Of a stretch of DNA of 64,000 nucleotides, positions 1-9,654 are shown piece after piece (the first letter of the stretch is position 1; each line of letters opens with the position of its first letter). Source of the stretch: Celoporthe dispersa (lineage: Eukaryota; Ascomycota; Sordariomycetes; Diaporthales; Cryphonectriaceae); NCBI GenBank assembly GCA_016584495.1, contig WAID01000014.1:434001-498000 (forward strand). The letters are read 5' to 3'. Made by a program: the position numbers and the translations under genes. The notes below the pieces were generated by a model. That model was not told the DNA's origin and ran no database searches. It saw only the letters and a program-made list of their open reading frames with translations.

Positions 1-92
1 GTAGGTCCTATATATCCCATCCTCTGCTCGTTGCCTCGTATCCTCCTCCTGCTCCTTGTCGCAAATGGCTAACAGTATATTGTGTTCGCTAG
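1..92 (+). other. intron of the Srp2-like gene (partial or complete)
   Basis: The first bases gtaggt match a donor. Bases gctaac at 67-72 match a branch site and ag at 91-92 an acceptor. This is interpreted as the intron before a 6-nt exon. Confidence 0.5.
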
Positions 93-1518
93 CATTCCGT
101 ATGTCCTCGCTCCCAAGCCCCCCTCCCCCCTCCCCCCCTCCCCGAGAGCCTCCTGGCCACCAGAGACCACCAGACCGACCACCTCCCTCCCTCCCTCCCT
201 TCTGAACCCTGGCTAATACCTGTTCCTTCTTCTGCAACAAAGATGGATCTACCCTCCTGGGCGAGCGCCTGACGGTCCAATTCGCTCGTGGATCCCGCCA
301 CCGCGAGAATGGTGCCTACGCCCCTCACGAGCGTGGCGCGCCTCGTCCTCGCCGCACCCCTCATAGGATGCAGATTAGTGGTCTTCCCACCGATACCAGT
401 TGGCAGGTCTGTTCTTCCTCCTCTTCCTTGCTGCCGGATTCATGGATGCCCCTCACGACGACCATCTCTGTCTTTGGATAGGTGCCCCCCTGGCTTCTGT
501 GGAGATTCGATGTTTCTGCACCCAACCCTGCTTTCACTGCGCCATACCTCCCAGGACGGCTCCAGTGTGTCTTCCTGCCGTCTCCCACCTGCTGTGGCGT
601 GACATCCTCCTGCCCCCCCGATGCCCTGGACTGTTGGAGACTGGACTACACGCTGGCGACGATTTCCTCCTGTGCGGGACTTTACCTTCTCTGATGCTTC
701 TGGATTTCCTCGGGATTGTGACTGCTTGTGGGACCGGGACTGGGAGTTTCTGGCCTCATCGCTCTCCGCCTTCCAGACCTGGACTGCAACTTACGTGGAT
801 TCTCTGGACATAGGACCTGAAAGACTTCGCTCGCCAGTCTGGCTGTGACGTCGTCTACTCGGAGACCGGCCGCAACTCTAATGGCGAAGGGTTAGTATCT
901 GTCTGCCCTCTGACGAGCATTCAGGGTGGTGCTGATCTTGCGTTCAGCTTCGTCGAGTTCGAGACTGCCGCGGACCTGAAGAAGGCTGTGGAGGCTCTTC
1001 ATGACCGCGACTTCAAGGACCACCGAGTGACTTGCGTAGCCAACGTAAGCTGCCTCGCCCGCCCCCCCCCCCCCCCAACTTCACATCCCAGCTGCTCACT
1101 CGTTGCAGTCACAGCCTGACGTCCCTCGGGTCGAGCGTGGTCGCTCTCGCTCCCCGGGTGCCCGGCGCCCCTATCCTGCTCGCGATGACTGGGACCGACG
1201 TGGTCCACCCCCAGGTGGATTCAGCCCACGTCGCGACCCGTACCGTGACGGATACCGCGAGAGAAGCCCACGCCGCGACTACTATGATGATCGCGCCCGG
1301 TATCGTTCGCCTCCCCGCCGCGGAGGCATTGATGACTACCCACCTCCCCGGGGCCGCTACGATGATCCATACCGCCGCGACTACCCTCCTCCGGACCCAT
1401 ACATGGGTGGCCGCCCCCCTACGACCGCCCCCCACCCCGTGACCTGCCTCCTCGCGACGCTGGATATCCTCGGGACGGTGCTTACCCTCCACGCGATTAC
1501 GATCGCCGCTACTGGTAA
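93..1518 (+). CDS. SR-type RNA-binding splicing factor, Srp2-like (5' end outside window)
   Basis: Nuclear pre-mRNA splicing protein with two RRMs and an RS-like tail; only the end of RRM1, RRM2 and the tail are here. Inferred exons: 93-98, 243-406, 814-890, 948-1044, 1109-1518. Exon 243-406 encodes the end of RRM1 (GERLTVQFARG) and the start of RRM2 (RMQISGLPTDTSWQ). The next exons give DLKDFARQSG and GFVEFETAADLKKAV, typical of fungal Srp2 proteins. The tail is rich in RS, RD and DYDRRY-like elements and ends in RRYW at 1516-1518. The window begins with what looks like intron sequence (gtaggt, branch gctaac, acceptor ag at 91-92), so the first exons lie to the left. The frame breaks in a C6 run at 1414-1419: one more C would join the two halves of the tail, since the downstream frame reads YDRPPPRDLPPRD. 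Family assignment is firm; the gene symbol is not assured. Confidence 0.85.
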
Positions 1519-2171
1519 CTCTTTTCATTTATCCCTGAACCCGCGCGGTGCAGGACCTGATCTCAATAGATGCACTCTGCCGCTCTTCAAAGAGAAGAAA
1601 TCGTATTCTCACGACCAGGGTATCGGCGGTACAAGCAATGGTGTGGCTCAAAGATTGACACCGGATATGACGGTGCAGTGTGACCGGCAGACCGCTGCGC
1701 CTTTCTCTTCTTCTTCTTTTCTTTCTCTCTTTTCCTTTCCACAGCCTTGACGTCTTGCACGAGGCCCAGCGGCGGAACTACTGGCGCGATATTCGGAGCC
1801 GGTCACTGGTAGTCTGTGTTCTCTCGGCATCATGTTTCGTTGACCTTTATTTTTTTGATTCTTCTTCAGTGTTTGGGGGACAGTGGACAAAAAGTATGGC
1901 CATTCAATTCGTGTCTTCGAGTATTAATCTGGTCGGATTGAACATGGGAGGATCAAGGGGCCCGGCGTTTGCGCTTTGCAAGTGGTTACTTGGCATATGG
2001 CCCAGGATTATCTCTACACACACTACTTTGTATGTTGTTCGTCACGATATCATCTCTCGAGCCTTTCCTAGAATGAACCAGTCATGTTCTTTTTTTCTTC
2101 TTCAGATCTCGTGTACTCTCCGGTTTCTCTCTCTCTTGATCGTGCGCGCGTGCAGAGCCTGGTCGCAGTTT
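1519..2171. other. intergenic / 3' UTR, no gene seen
   Basis: Between the stop of the Srp2-like gene and the convergent glutathione transferase stop. It holds pyrimidine tracts (1700-1745, 2085-2105) and short non-conserved frames only. Pieces near 1745-1810 look splice-like (ttccacag) and could belong to an alternative 3' UTR exon of the splicing factor; that is not supported further. Confidence 0.5.
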
Positions 2172-3127
2172 CTAGGGCGAGGTATACTTGTATCCATACT
2201 GCGCCTTGGCATCATCCAATAGTTTCTTGGTCTCGTCGGCCTTCTTCTTCTCCTCCGGGTCCCCCGCGATCTTCTTAGCCAGGGCGGCGTTGGAGAGCTG
2301 GCTCTCGCTGGGGACGGCCAGGCCCCTCCTGGTGCCCGGCCGCGCCAGACACCTGTCCAGCCAGGTGGCGACATTGGGGAACATGTTGGGCAGGTCCACG
2401 CCGGACAGGACAGCGATGTTAGCCCACCCGAGCAGGGAGATGTCGGCGATGGAGAACTTGCCCCTGCCGGGGCCTGCAATGTAATCTCTGTCTTTGAGGC
2501 GGGCATCGAGGATACCATAGAGGCGTTCGGACTCGCCTACGTATCGCTGGATGCCGTAGGGAATCTTCTCCTTTGCGAAGCGGAGGAAGTGGTTTGCCTG
2601 GCCCTGCCTGTGTATATGCACATACGGTATTAGTATACATATTCATCTTTGTTTTTTTCTTTTTCCTCTTCCCTGTCTTCCTTTGCCGTTTCTCCTCAAG
2701 CCAGGTGGGTGTGTGGGTATTGTTTTTATGTTTATACTGACATGGGACCAAGGCCGCCATGCTGCCAGGCTATCCACTGCTCAGCAACAGAGTAGTCGTC
2801 GCTGTCGGCGGGGAAGCTCAGCCTGTGCTCCGGGTCGTAGTGGCGGGCGAGGTAGGACAGGATGGCCAGGCCCTCGAAGACGGGGAAATCGTTGCGGTCG
2901 TGGTCGACGAGGGCGGGGATGCGGCCGTTGGGGCAGATGGCGGTGAACCAGGGCTCCTTTTGGGTGTTCTTCATGATGTTGATGGTCTGGTAGGTGACCT
3001 GGGGGAACTTGTCGCCGTAGGCCTCCCTGAGCTCCTCGAGGAGGACGGAGGCCTTGTGGCCGTTGGGGGTGCCGAGGGTGAGGAGCTCGATGCCCTCCTT
3101 GGCGATGAGGCCCGTCGGTTCAGACAT
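2172..3127 (-). CDS. glutathione S-transferase, Ure2p-like class
   Basis: Cytosolic GST of the Ure2-like fungal class, expected to conjugate glutathione or act as a peroxidase/regulator. Exons 3127-2742 and 2607-2172, joined across a 134-bp intron (donor gtcagt, acceptor acacag). The join gives the class signature GGLGPMQGQANHF. The N-terminal thioredoxin fold carries TPNGHKASVLLEEL (about residues 18-31) and NGRIPALVDHD. The C-terminal helical domain follows, with FSIADISLLGWAN. Length is 272 aa, usual for the class. I chose the ATG at 3125-3127. The frame stays open further upstream to an ATG at 3250 and would add about 41 residues including a Q9 run encoded by CTG/CAG repeats. Ends tail-to-tail with the Srp2-like gene. 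Confidence 0.88.
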
Positions 3128-3149
3128 GATGTCCTCTTGTTCTTCTTTT

Positions 3150-3175
3150 TGCTGCTGCTGCTGCTGCTGCTGCTG
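3150..3175 (-). repeat. CTG/CAG trinucleotide repeat upstream of the GST start
   Basis: About eight uninterrupted ctg units. Read on the minus strand in the GST frame they give a poly-glutamine run just before the chosen start codon. It is either 5' UTR or an N-terminal extension. Confidence 0.8.
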
Positions 3176-3438
3176 TGCCTCTTCCTCTTCCTGGTGGACA
3201 GGCGCGGCGGTCCCCTTGCTACTGTAGGGGTGGGAGGGGGAGGGAAGCAAAGGAGAGGTCGACAGTGGGACAAGTACGTTTGAAAGAGCAGGTGATAGTA
3301 CGACAGGGTGGTTCTTGGACAGAAGGGCTATGGTCGATAGGGATCTGAGGGATGTCGAGGAGAAGGGCAGGCGCTGGGAGGCCGTGGTCTTCAGCAGAAG
3401 AGCTCCCCTTTTATGCCCGCAGCCATGACCTCAAGTCC

Positions 3439-3478
<40 letters not shown>

Positions 3479-4225
3479 AGCTACAGCCTCAGGAGCGTAG
3501 GCGCTACGTGTTACGCAACCGTCTCAGAAGGGCGCTCGCTGTTCACTCAATACGTGATTTATCATCATCACCCGAGAGCGGTCGGCTTGTAGGCAGAGAA
3601 AAGAGCCGTGCTAGCAGCATTTCTGCCGCAGGGTCGGAAAGCCGAAGGCTCGAGAAGGCCAAGTGGATTACATAGTTGCTGTTAGATTTCAAAGCAGGCC
3701 TGCACGATGTCCACTAATCATGGCGGTTTCCCGTGCAAGCCCTGCTCTCCCTACGTAGATCTATGGTACTCTCCTGATGTACCTACGTACTTGCTTACAT
3801 AAGGACAGGGGATCAGAGCCAGGGCCAGGATATCCAATGAGTGAGAGGGGGAGGGGGGTAGCTACCTGGTGGGGCAGGGAGCTTGGGTCACCTCTTTCTT
3901 GCTGAACAAGGGACAGGGGGGGGGGGAGGCTTCCTTTCCATCATCCAAGTATGCAGTGGTGGAAGGTCCCATGGCCAACCCGGGGCGACCAACTTAGAGA
4001 ACACGACAGCCAGGAACGCATCACAGCCGTTATAGTATCAAGTATTATCTAAAAGCATACATCCTTACATACATCGCTGAATTGTTCTTAAGCCCCGCTT
4101 GTTCGGTGTGGTGGTTCCAACACCCTGCGTCTTCCGCTACGACAGTTAGCCGGGTTTTCAAACACTTATAGCTCAGACATTGTTTACCTTGTCTATTTTT
4201 ATAAGCTCCAAGAGACCTCCACGGG
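3176..4225. other. intergenic spacer, no gene seen
   Basis: Divergent spacer between the GST (-) and HET (+) genes, holding both promoters. It contains a TC-rich microsatellite at about 3447-3479 and a G9-10 run near 3917-3926. I see no conserved frame or RNA gene. Confidence 0.6.
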
Positions 4226-6157
4226 ATGCCAGCAAACCTGGTAGGCAGCCTCTTCCGTCTTCGAGAGCTAAGAGAGAGCGCTTATAACTGATAGGACCGG
4301 TAGACGCGCGCCTTCGAAGACTCCGGGCAGCTGGAGGACCCCAGTTTCTGGGAACTGCCCAACCAGCTCGTCCGGGACTTCACCGAATCCCAGAATACGG
4401 ACGACACGGACCGTCCATGGGCCCCCTGGGGTCGGCTGACGGGCATCTCGTCGGCCTACAATAGCGATGTCGGCCGCGCCGTGGCGAGGCGCATGCTGCA
4501 AGTCCCTGATATGGGGTTGCTCCCTGGCTGGCTGCACAACCCGAGCGAGGGGTCTTTTCCTACGAGTCGTCCACCTCGGGCTCCCTCGCCTGGCCAACCC
4601 GAGGACGGCGGGCGCCCCGAGTACGTAGTCATCTCGTATACGTGGGGACGATGGAAGCTTCCAACCCGGGGGGAGGACACCGTCATCCCAGGGGCGAACT
4701 GGCTAGCGCCCGCCAACTCTCTCTTTACGCGATCCGATCTTGACTTGGCCGTCCGAAAGATTGCCGGCGATGCCAATGTATGGCTGGACGTGTTCTGCAT
4801 TCCGCAAAACGATGATGACCCAGAAAAGGCCATCGAAATCGGCAAGCAAGGCTCGATATTCCGATGCGCTAGCCGGGCGGTGGTATGGCTCGGCACGGGA
4901 GGCGAGCATGTAATTACAGAGGTCTGCTCGTGGGTTCCTGAGACGGTCGAGATGGTGCCTGTGTCTATCTTCTCCCTACCGACAGATTACACAATACACA
5001 GACTACGAAAACCCGTGCATAGGGACCCAGAGACGTGGCGAAGGATGAAGCTGGTCTCCGAATTCACCCAGCATGTCCCGTGGGCCAGCTCGCTCTGGAC
5101 CCTGCAGGAATCAGCGCTCCGCCCTGATGCTGTGTTCTACAGCAAACTGGCGGAACCCTTACTCAGCCAGAAGACGGGCATCCCGATCACCATAAAGCAT
5201 CTGAGAACCACGATGAGGGCTATTCGGGACGAGCTGCTGCTTTTCGTCGACACCATGCACGAACGGGACCACCTCAGCCCCCTGGAGAGGCCGGATCTGT
5301 GGGGATTGTCAGAGGAAGACGGCTGTAAGTTGAGCATCAGTGACATATCGCTGGTTTTCCAGGCCCTGGACACGGTCAACACTGTATCTTTGCATAACCT
5401 CGGTACGATGAACGCGGGCGAGCTGTTGCTCGCATCGAAACAAAGGACGGCTTCCACCACCCATGACAGGGTCTATGGAATCATGGGTGCAATCGGCGTC
5501 AATATCACGGTTGACTACCGGGCTGATCCAGGTCGCGTCTATGACGACTTCTTGCTGCAGCTCCATAACCAGGTTCCCGTGGAGATCCAGGCCTTCTACC
5601 GCCCGCATCTGTTCCGACCCTCGCAAAGGCAGTGGATGGTGGATGAGGACGCCAGGACTCTGACCCTCCTACGGCAGAAAGAGGCACCAGAAACGCCGCC
5701 CTTTATTGACATCACCCCCGAGGGCTGGCTGGTCGCGGCTCAGATTGAGCCCATCACAACGGGTGGACTCGCGCATCTGACAGGGCGGATCCTCTCCAAG
5801 CGGGCGCTGATCGCGGCCGATAAGCCTGCCTTCTATTCACTGTGCGGGAGCATGCCGCTCAAACAACCGGGCGAGGCCGGGTACGCCGTCTTGCTGTCAC
5901 ATCTTTCTCACACCCTACGGCTGGTTGCCTCCAAGACGCAGCTTGCTCTTGTGTACCTTGGCACCGTGAGCGGGATAGAGCCGAGGGGCTGGCGGACTGC
6001 ATACGTGCTCCTCGCACGGCTGCCCCCCGGAGAAGAACGAGGGACCTCGTCTACGGATACGGACACCTCCCAGCATTTTCAACGACTGGGTCTGGTGATA
6101 GCCATGGAGAAGTTTTCGTTCAACAAGGCAGCAAGAGGAAGGTTCATCATCAAATAG
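4226..6157 (+). CDS. HET (heterokaryon incompatibility) domain protein
   Basis: Predicted cytosolic allorecognition/cell-death effector. The HET domain lies in the N-terminal third: YVVISYTWGRW (about residue 110), then VWLDVFCIPQND, the following helix with KQGSIFRCASRAVVWLG, matching the three blocks of the family. The rest is a long helical region of unknown role with SLWTLQES and a motif near HDRVYGIMGA typical of HET proteins. I infer a 15-nt first coding exon (4226-4240, MPANL), a 63-bp intron (gtaggc...ggtag, 4241-4303) and a second exon to 6157; this keeps phase and gives about 622 aa. Without the intron the frame starts downstream of a stop at 4301-4303. It is convergent with the caspase-like gene, the stops lying 43 bp apart. 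It lacks an attached NACHT or HeLo module, so any partner must act in trans. Confidence 0.9.
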
Positions 6158-6200
6158 CAGATCCTACCAAACTGTCTAAAGTCATCTATACATTCGTACG

Positions 6201-8138
6201 CTAGGCAGGCACTGCTCTCCTTAGTGAGTCAGGGTCCGTATGAATCGCATATAGAACATTCTGACATGACCAGGCTCCCCTCGTTGGTGCCAACATGGCC
6301 TCGCCGCCGGAATCGATTTGTAACCGACTGTGGGCGAGGGCCATATGCAGGATATCGTCATCCACAGCATGAGCGCCCTCCGAATCTTTCATCCCCTCCT
6401 CTGCCAAAGCCCATGTGACAGGATCGGGGCGTTTCTGCGGGTACTCGGCCGCAGTCATGGGCAGTAGCTCGAGATACTTGAAGGACACCGGCCAATCTGA
6501 GACGAAAATCTTGAAGCATTCGCGCAGCTGAGTCTTGGACTGACTCCTTTCCGGGTAGGCTGCCCCCGATCCCACTCTGAAGTGTAAGGACAACTCCATT
6601 TGTGTCCCGGAGGGAGTTATGAACCCTGTTGTCCGCCGAATTGTCGAGCGTTGCTCAAATACATCGGCATCAGGGTAGATAGTTTCCACGCTATAATCGC
6701 AACTGAAATGTATGATCCTGAGGAAAAGAACTCGATCGGATAGATTCCTGATCAGAAGAACGATATGGTCGCCAGACAGGGCGTGAAACAAGCCGTCCTC
6801 GTCATAGTCCGGGTACGGCGCGAGTGGTGTGTCTTGATGTCTGTAGCCTCCGGAAAACTCGACATGAACGTAAGAACTGGATTCCTGATCAGCTCCATTG
6901 AACTGGAGAAAGCGTCGGTATGCTTGGGCATGAGCCTCACAAGCAGCTGGTGGGGGGCCGGCCAATGGCGCTGCTAATAGAGGTTTCAGTTCATTGTTAC
7001 ATCTCGCCCTGTTGGGACTACGTTGCCAAACTTGGGTCAATAAAGTGATTTCGTACCTGAAGCGAATGGCTCGTCCTGTCTTTCCTCTTTTGATTCGCCT
7101 CGCATAGAGCATCCATGAGCCGGCCTAGAGGTTGATCTAGGCAGCCCGGAGATGGTACTCATGGGCGCCGGGACCGGTTCCGGTGATCGACGCTCCTTAT
7201 CCTCCCGGCTGCCAGGGAACACGTGTAGGCCGTTCCCTACCAGAGAGGTTTTATTGTTATTCTGTGTGATCCCGTCGTTGTCTTTCGCCTCTTTCAATAC
7301 CAGGTGGTAGAGCTCTCGCAAAGTGACACCCTCGTCGTTCTCCCGGAGCACTTTCGTCATCCAATAGGTGAGCATGCCGTGCTCTATTCCCGAAGGATCC
7401 TGTAGCTCATACACAATGCTCCAGCCCATCTCCCTTTCCAATTTCGCGTATTTTTCCGTGCAACTAGCCTCTCTGTCGAACGTCGTGATCATTGAGAACG
7501 CCTCGGCTGGGTCGGGGTCGAACATCCACAAGTCTGGCAACCCTCCGAACCGTTTCATATCAGAGAAGGACATTTCCTTCCAAGTCATGCAGCGGTATCG
7601 ATGTCTCTGTTGCAAGATGGACACCATGGTCTTCTGGGAGCTCCCAGTCGGGCAGGGGCCGGCAATCCAGCATTGCGATGACCTCGGCGCCCTTTTTAAT
7701 CAACCGATAGAGAAGTACCGAGAGTTCGACATCGTGGAGGAGTCTTTCCGCATCTCGATCGCGGTAATCAGCTGGAATAAAAGCAAGGTCATGGTAGAAA
7801 CTGGGAAATGCTGCATATTCGGGCAAAATGGACTGTGCTGTAGTCACCACTCCAGAGAAGTGGAAGTACACCAGGTCACCAGGACAGCATAGAGTCTCCA
7901 GACTTCGAAAAGCACCGATGATATTGTCGTAGGTTGGGGCCCTTTTGGTGATGATGCCTCCGAAATCGGCTTCGAAAGACATGTTCTGAGAAACGAGCAT
8001 TTCCAGCATATTCTGTTTCTCAAAGCCAAACCTCTGTTGAAGCAAGCTACTCACAGCTCGAACATCGTTTCTGCAGCGTAACATGTCGCTAAGCCCAGAA
8101 ATTTGATCTACTCCGATAAGTATGGCCCGTTTCGTCAT
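6201..8138 (-). CDS. caspase-fold (peptidase C14-like) protein, catalytically dead, frame disrupted
   Basis: Starts at 8138 with AILIGVD...LRCRNDVRAV and QQRFGF, the beta1/helix pattern of fungal caspase-domain proteins. The His motif (normally SGHG) reads YFHFSGVVTTA and the Cys motif (normally DCCHSG) reads AMLDCRPLPD, so neither catalytic residue is present. Downstream, HGMLTYWMTKVL and LVGNGLHVFPGS match the usual C-terminal half of the domain. The last exon has HIVLLIRNLSDRVL, TIYPDADVF and FKIFVSDWP, the accessory domain found after such caspases. An 83-bp intron at 7056-6974 is clear (gtacga...ttag). Between about 7560 and 7690 the frame changes by one base, through an indel or a weak intron. 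About 617 aa if joined. Either a pseudoprotease or a decaying gene. Confidence 0.75.
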
Positions 8139-8895
8139 ACTGGCGATCTTCGGGGTAATGGTTGGTTTTTCGTTTACTATTCCAACAAGGCTTCAAAGAC
8201 ATTTGATATATAGTATGATATGAACCATAAAGATCGAAAAAAATTCATTTGTGGGGTTTTCAGGCTTTAGCTGCCAGCTCATTCATGCAGAACACATCCA
8301 CTACTAAGCTTTAAACAGAAATCTTAGTCAGGTTGAAGCAGAAGAAACTTAATATTCTTTTTATAGCATAGCATGGTGGACTCTTGCACTCTATGTGCAG
8401 GGGTCTCACTATTGCTGTAAAGAACACTGCAGCAACTGAGAATTGCTGAAGTATCTCAAAGGTTTATGCTAGCAAGCGTATCAGTGCTAAGTGTAGGCCT
8501 TGAATAGGAAACACACTGAGTGACTGATGGGATGCAAGTGTTCAATGCCTCTGGGGCTACCACAATGTAATCCAAGAGTGATACTTGAGATTGACGGCTG
8601 AGAAGCTATGTACAAGATCAGTTCTGCGCAGCCAGCCACCTCGGGCGCATGGTCCTTCTCTCAAAAACAACATCCAAGCTCCGTATCTTGACGCAAATCC
8701 GTCTAGATCAAAAACAAACAACCACGAAATCCATCTCACCGCTCCATCCTTGTAAGCATCCATCCATATGTCTGTCAGCCGGCATCGCCAAGTTTACATA
8801 CAGGCAGCTTAGAAGCGAGATTTCGGCACAGCTGTCTTTCTTCCATGACGCCGCTGACGAAATGGTAGCCAGGGCGACATGAAAGTTGGGTGCTC
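8139..8895. other. intergenic spacer, no gene seen
   Basis: Upstream region of the caspase-like gene, AT-richer than neighbouring genes. It contains only short frames with no conserved features and ends at the stop of the next minus-strand gene. Confidence 0.6.
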
Positions 8896-9654
8896 CTACT
8901 TCTTCTTTGAGGCCTTCCTGATCTGCTCCATGCGCTTGCGGAAAGCCTTCCACTTCTTTTTGTCGATGGCCTTGATGTCCCCCTTTCTGCTCTTCCCATC
9001 ACTGTTCTCCAGCCTCGCGAGTGCCTCTGCGTTGGACCACAGCGTGCTGTGCCGGGACTTGCGATGAGGCCCTACGGCGCCGCATCGGCAGATAGCGACG
9101 CCAGCATCGGAACCACCGCCACGCAGGCTCGTGCTGCCCTCGTCTATTGCCGGAGACTTGTCAGGTGTGGTCTTCACACAGTGGGCTGCCTCAGCGTCGG
9201 CATCCTCGGTCACGGTGGCCTCATCGCGCGAGGTAATCTTTCCGAGTAGCTGTTCGACCCTTTGTTGTTCGATTTGGAGTGTACTCAGGGCTTTGCCTTT
9301 TTCGGTGCGCATGGTGATCTCCGGGCCGTCCTTGGGAGCCATCGTGGCCTCGACGTAGATATAGATATGCTTCGTCGCTTTGCCGAACTTTGAGGCTCGG
9401 ACATCGGGCTTCTGGAAAGGATATGGGCTGCTTGCTTCTGGTTGTGTTGGCAGGATGGAGAGACCAGTGTCCTCCGTCCCGGCCATGGAGACGTGATAGT
9501 TGGTGGTGTTGCCCATCTCTGGGCGCGGCACAACGACTATCTGGTAGAGAAACGTCTTTGGGTCGCAGTCGCTCTTGTGCAGCTCGACGGCCTGCTGCCC
9601 CCGCTGCACGCCGGTACAGCTCTCCACCTTGTCGATGGTACTCGTGTAAGCCAT
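8896..9654 (-). CDS. hypothetical protein with lysine/arginine-rich C-terminus
   Basis: Uninterrupted 252-codon frame, MAYTSTIDKVES to RKASKKK. I do not recognise a domain. The N-terminal half is mixed and beta-prone (FLYQIVVVPRPE). There is a short helical stretch with heptad-like leucines (LSTLQIEQQRVEQLLGKI, about residues 125-142). The last 40 residues are strongly basic (KKKWKAFRKRMEQIRKASKKK pattern), suggesting nucleic-acid or membrane contact or nuclear import. The same strand and proximity to the caspase-like gene (757 bp) place it in the accessory block. No signal peptide or transmembrane segment seen. The single long frame supports a real gene, but nothing beyond that does. Confidence 0.55.
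   Translation of the reverse strand: MAYTSTIDKVESCTGVQRGQQAVELHKSDCDPKTFLYQIVVVPRPEMGNTTNYHVSMAGTEDTGLSILPTQPEASSPYPFQKPDVRASKFGKATKHIYIYVEATMAPKDGPEITMRTEKGKALSTLQIEQQRVEQLLGKITSRDEATVTEDADAEAAHCVKTTPDKSPAIDEGSTSLRGGGSDAGVAICRCGAVGPHRKSRHSTLWSNAEALARLENSDGKSRKGDIKAIDKKKWKAFRKRMEQIRKASKKK

Noticed and set aside
2732..2741. C-terminal residues MSV after GGLGP as a real end of the GST first exon
   Set aside because: They are intron read-through; splicing at gtcagt restores GPMQGQANHF.
4481..4495. Start of the HET gene at a GTG (4481) or the ATG at 4493
   Set aside because: The frame is open and protein-like back to 4304, directly after an acceptor tag, and a 15-nt exon with ATG at 4226 joins in phase.
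7606..7682. 76-bp intron as the explanation of the frame change in the caspase-like gene
   Set aside because: Length fits modulo 3, but the donor gtcatc is poor, no branch site is seen and it would remove the conserved VIAMLDC strand; left open but not annotated.
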